From Nocardioides piscis (lineage in GTDB: Bacteria > Actinomycetota > Actinomycetes > Propionibacteriales > Nocardioidaceae): a DNA stretch of 64,000 bases. Location of the stretch: assembly GCF_011300215.1 (NCBI RefSeq), contig NZ_CP049866.1:1488001-1552000 (forward strand). Direction: 5' to 3'. Each line of letters starts with the position of its first letter. Position 1 is the stretch's first letter. Below the pieces are notes generated by a model. The model saw only the letters and a list, made by a program, of their open reading frames with translations. It ran no database searches and was not told where the DNA came from. The position numbers and the translations under genes are program-made. Below, piece after piece: positions 63,913 through 64,000 of this stretch.

Positions 63913-64000
63913 CGTGTGCTCCTTCGGCGCGGGCGACCGCATCGGCATCCAGGGAGTATCGACGCAACCACCAGAGGCTGACCAGCACCAGCGTCGCCGG
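63905..64000 (-). CDS. C-terminus of a membrane protein (partial)
   Basis: The last 31 residues of a gene entering from the right edge: [19 protein letters not shown], then [14 protein letters not shown] and TGA. A hydrophobic helix followed by a short polar tail suggests an integral membrane transporter, perhaps an amino-acid permease given the decarboxylase gene that follows (inference). Its stop overlaps the decarboxylase TTG by 8 bp (63905-63912), and its tail provides that gene's GAAGGAG ribosome binding site. Confidence 0.6.
   Translation of the reverse strand, partial: PATLVLVSLWWLRRYSLDADAVARAEGAHVV

Overview
The window is about 64 kb of very GC-rich (roughly 70%) actinobacterial chromosome. 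Gene content points to the Nocardioides/Nocardioidaceae type (inference): mycothiol synthesis (mshA), F420-dependent glucose-6-phosphate dehydrogenase, CarD, SenX3-RegX3, ANTAR and DUF4032 proteins, GTG/TTG starts and many leaderless promoters. Nearly every base is in a gene; no gap exceeds about 250 bp, and there is no prophage, IS element or CRISPR. It reads as core chromosome with small accessory insertions.

Layout. 0-6 kb: kynureninase end, an esterase, a divergent pair of a DHPS-like and a RibD_C reductase, PfpI, fgd and an acyl-CoA dehydrogenase. 6-13 kb: rhomboid protease, typA, an M4 protease fused to what looks like its own inhibitor, racemase, SDR, RNase H fusion. 13-19 kb: mshA-ybjN, a 43-bp repeat array, EamA exporter, regX3-senX3 divergent from phoU with a PHO-box-like repeat between them. 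19-24 kb: gpmA, lipoprotein, UbiA-like protein, carD, a degenerate IspD-like gene and the real ispD. 24-40 kb: a split nitrate assimilation system (narK - nitrate reductase - FAD/BFD protein; then nirB-nirD-HemD/winged helix) enclosing a stress-like group (DUF1622, TetR, TM-helix protein, PRC-barrel/DUF2382, GAF-ANTAR) and a sortase F locus. 39-47 kb: ispF, a sulfite-oxidase-like protein, a C39-like peptidase, cysS-rlmB, a phosphoesterase. 47-56 kb: a branched-chain-type ABC transporter operon with two unknown envelope proteins, DUF4032, tRNA-Thr and an HNH endonuclease. 57-64 kb: pdxY, a GMC oxidoreductase with an aldehyde dehydrogenase, DOPA-dioxygenase-like, PLP decarboxylase-ung.

Four patterns run through the window. 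(1) Many starts lie exactly 6 nt after a TANNNT (-10) hexamer, which I read as leaderless transcription and used to choose starts. (2) Four convergent gene pairs share their stop codons on a single CTAG. (3) Other convergent junctions are filled by repeats or hairpins whose TGA supplies the stop codons; the best case is the 43-bp array at 14990-15241. (4) Six minus-strand genes each need one extra base in a G/C homopolymer to read through; I treat these as probable sequence errors and annotate the full genes.

Best leads: the repeat array, the M4-emfourin fusion, KstR-like boxes before two metabolic operons, the DHPS-like/RibD_C pair, and the sortase F locus with an unusual sorting tail.
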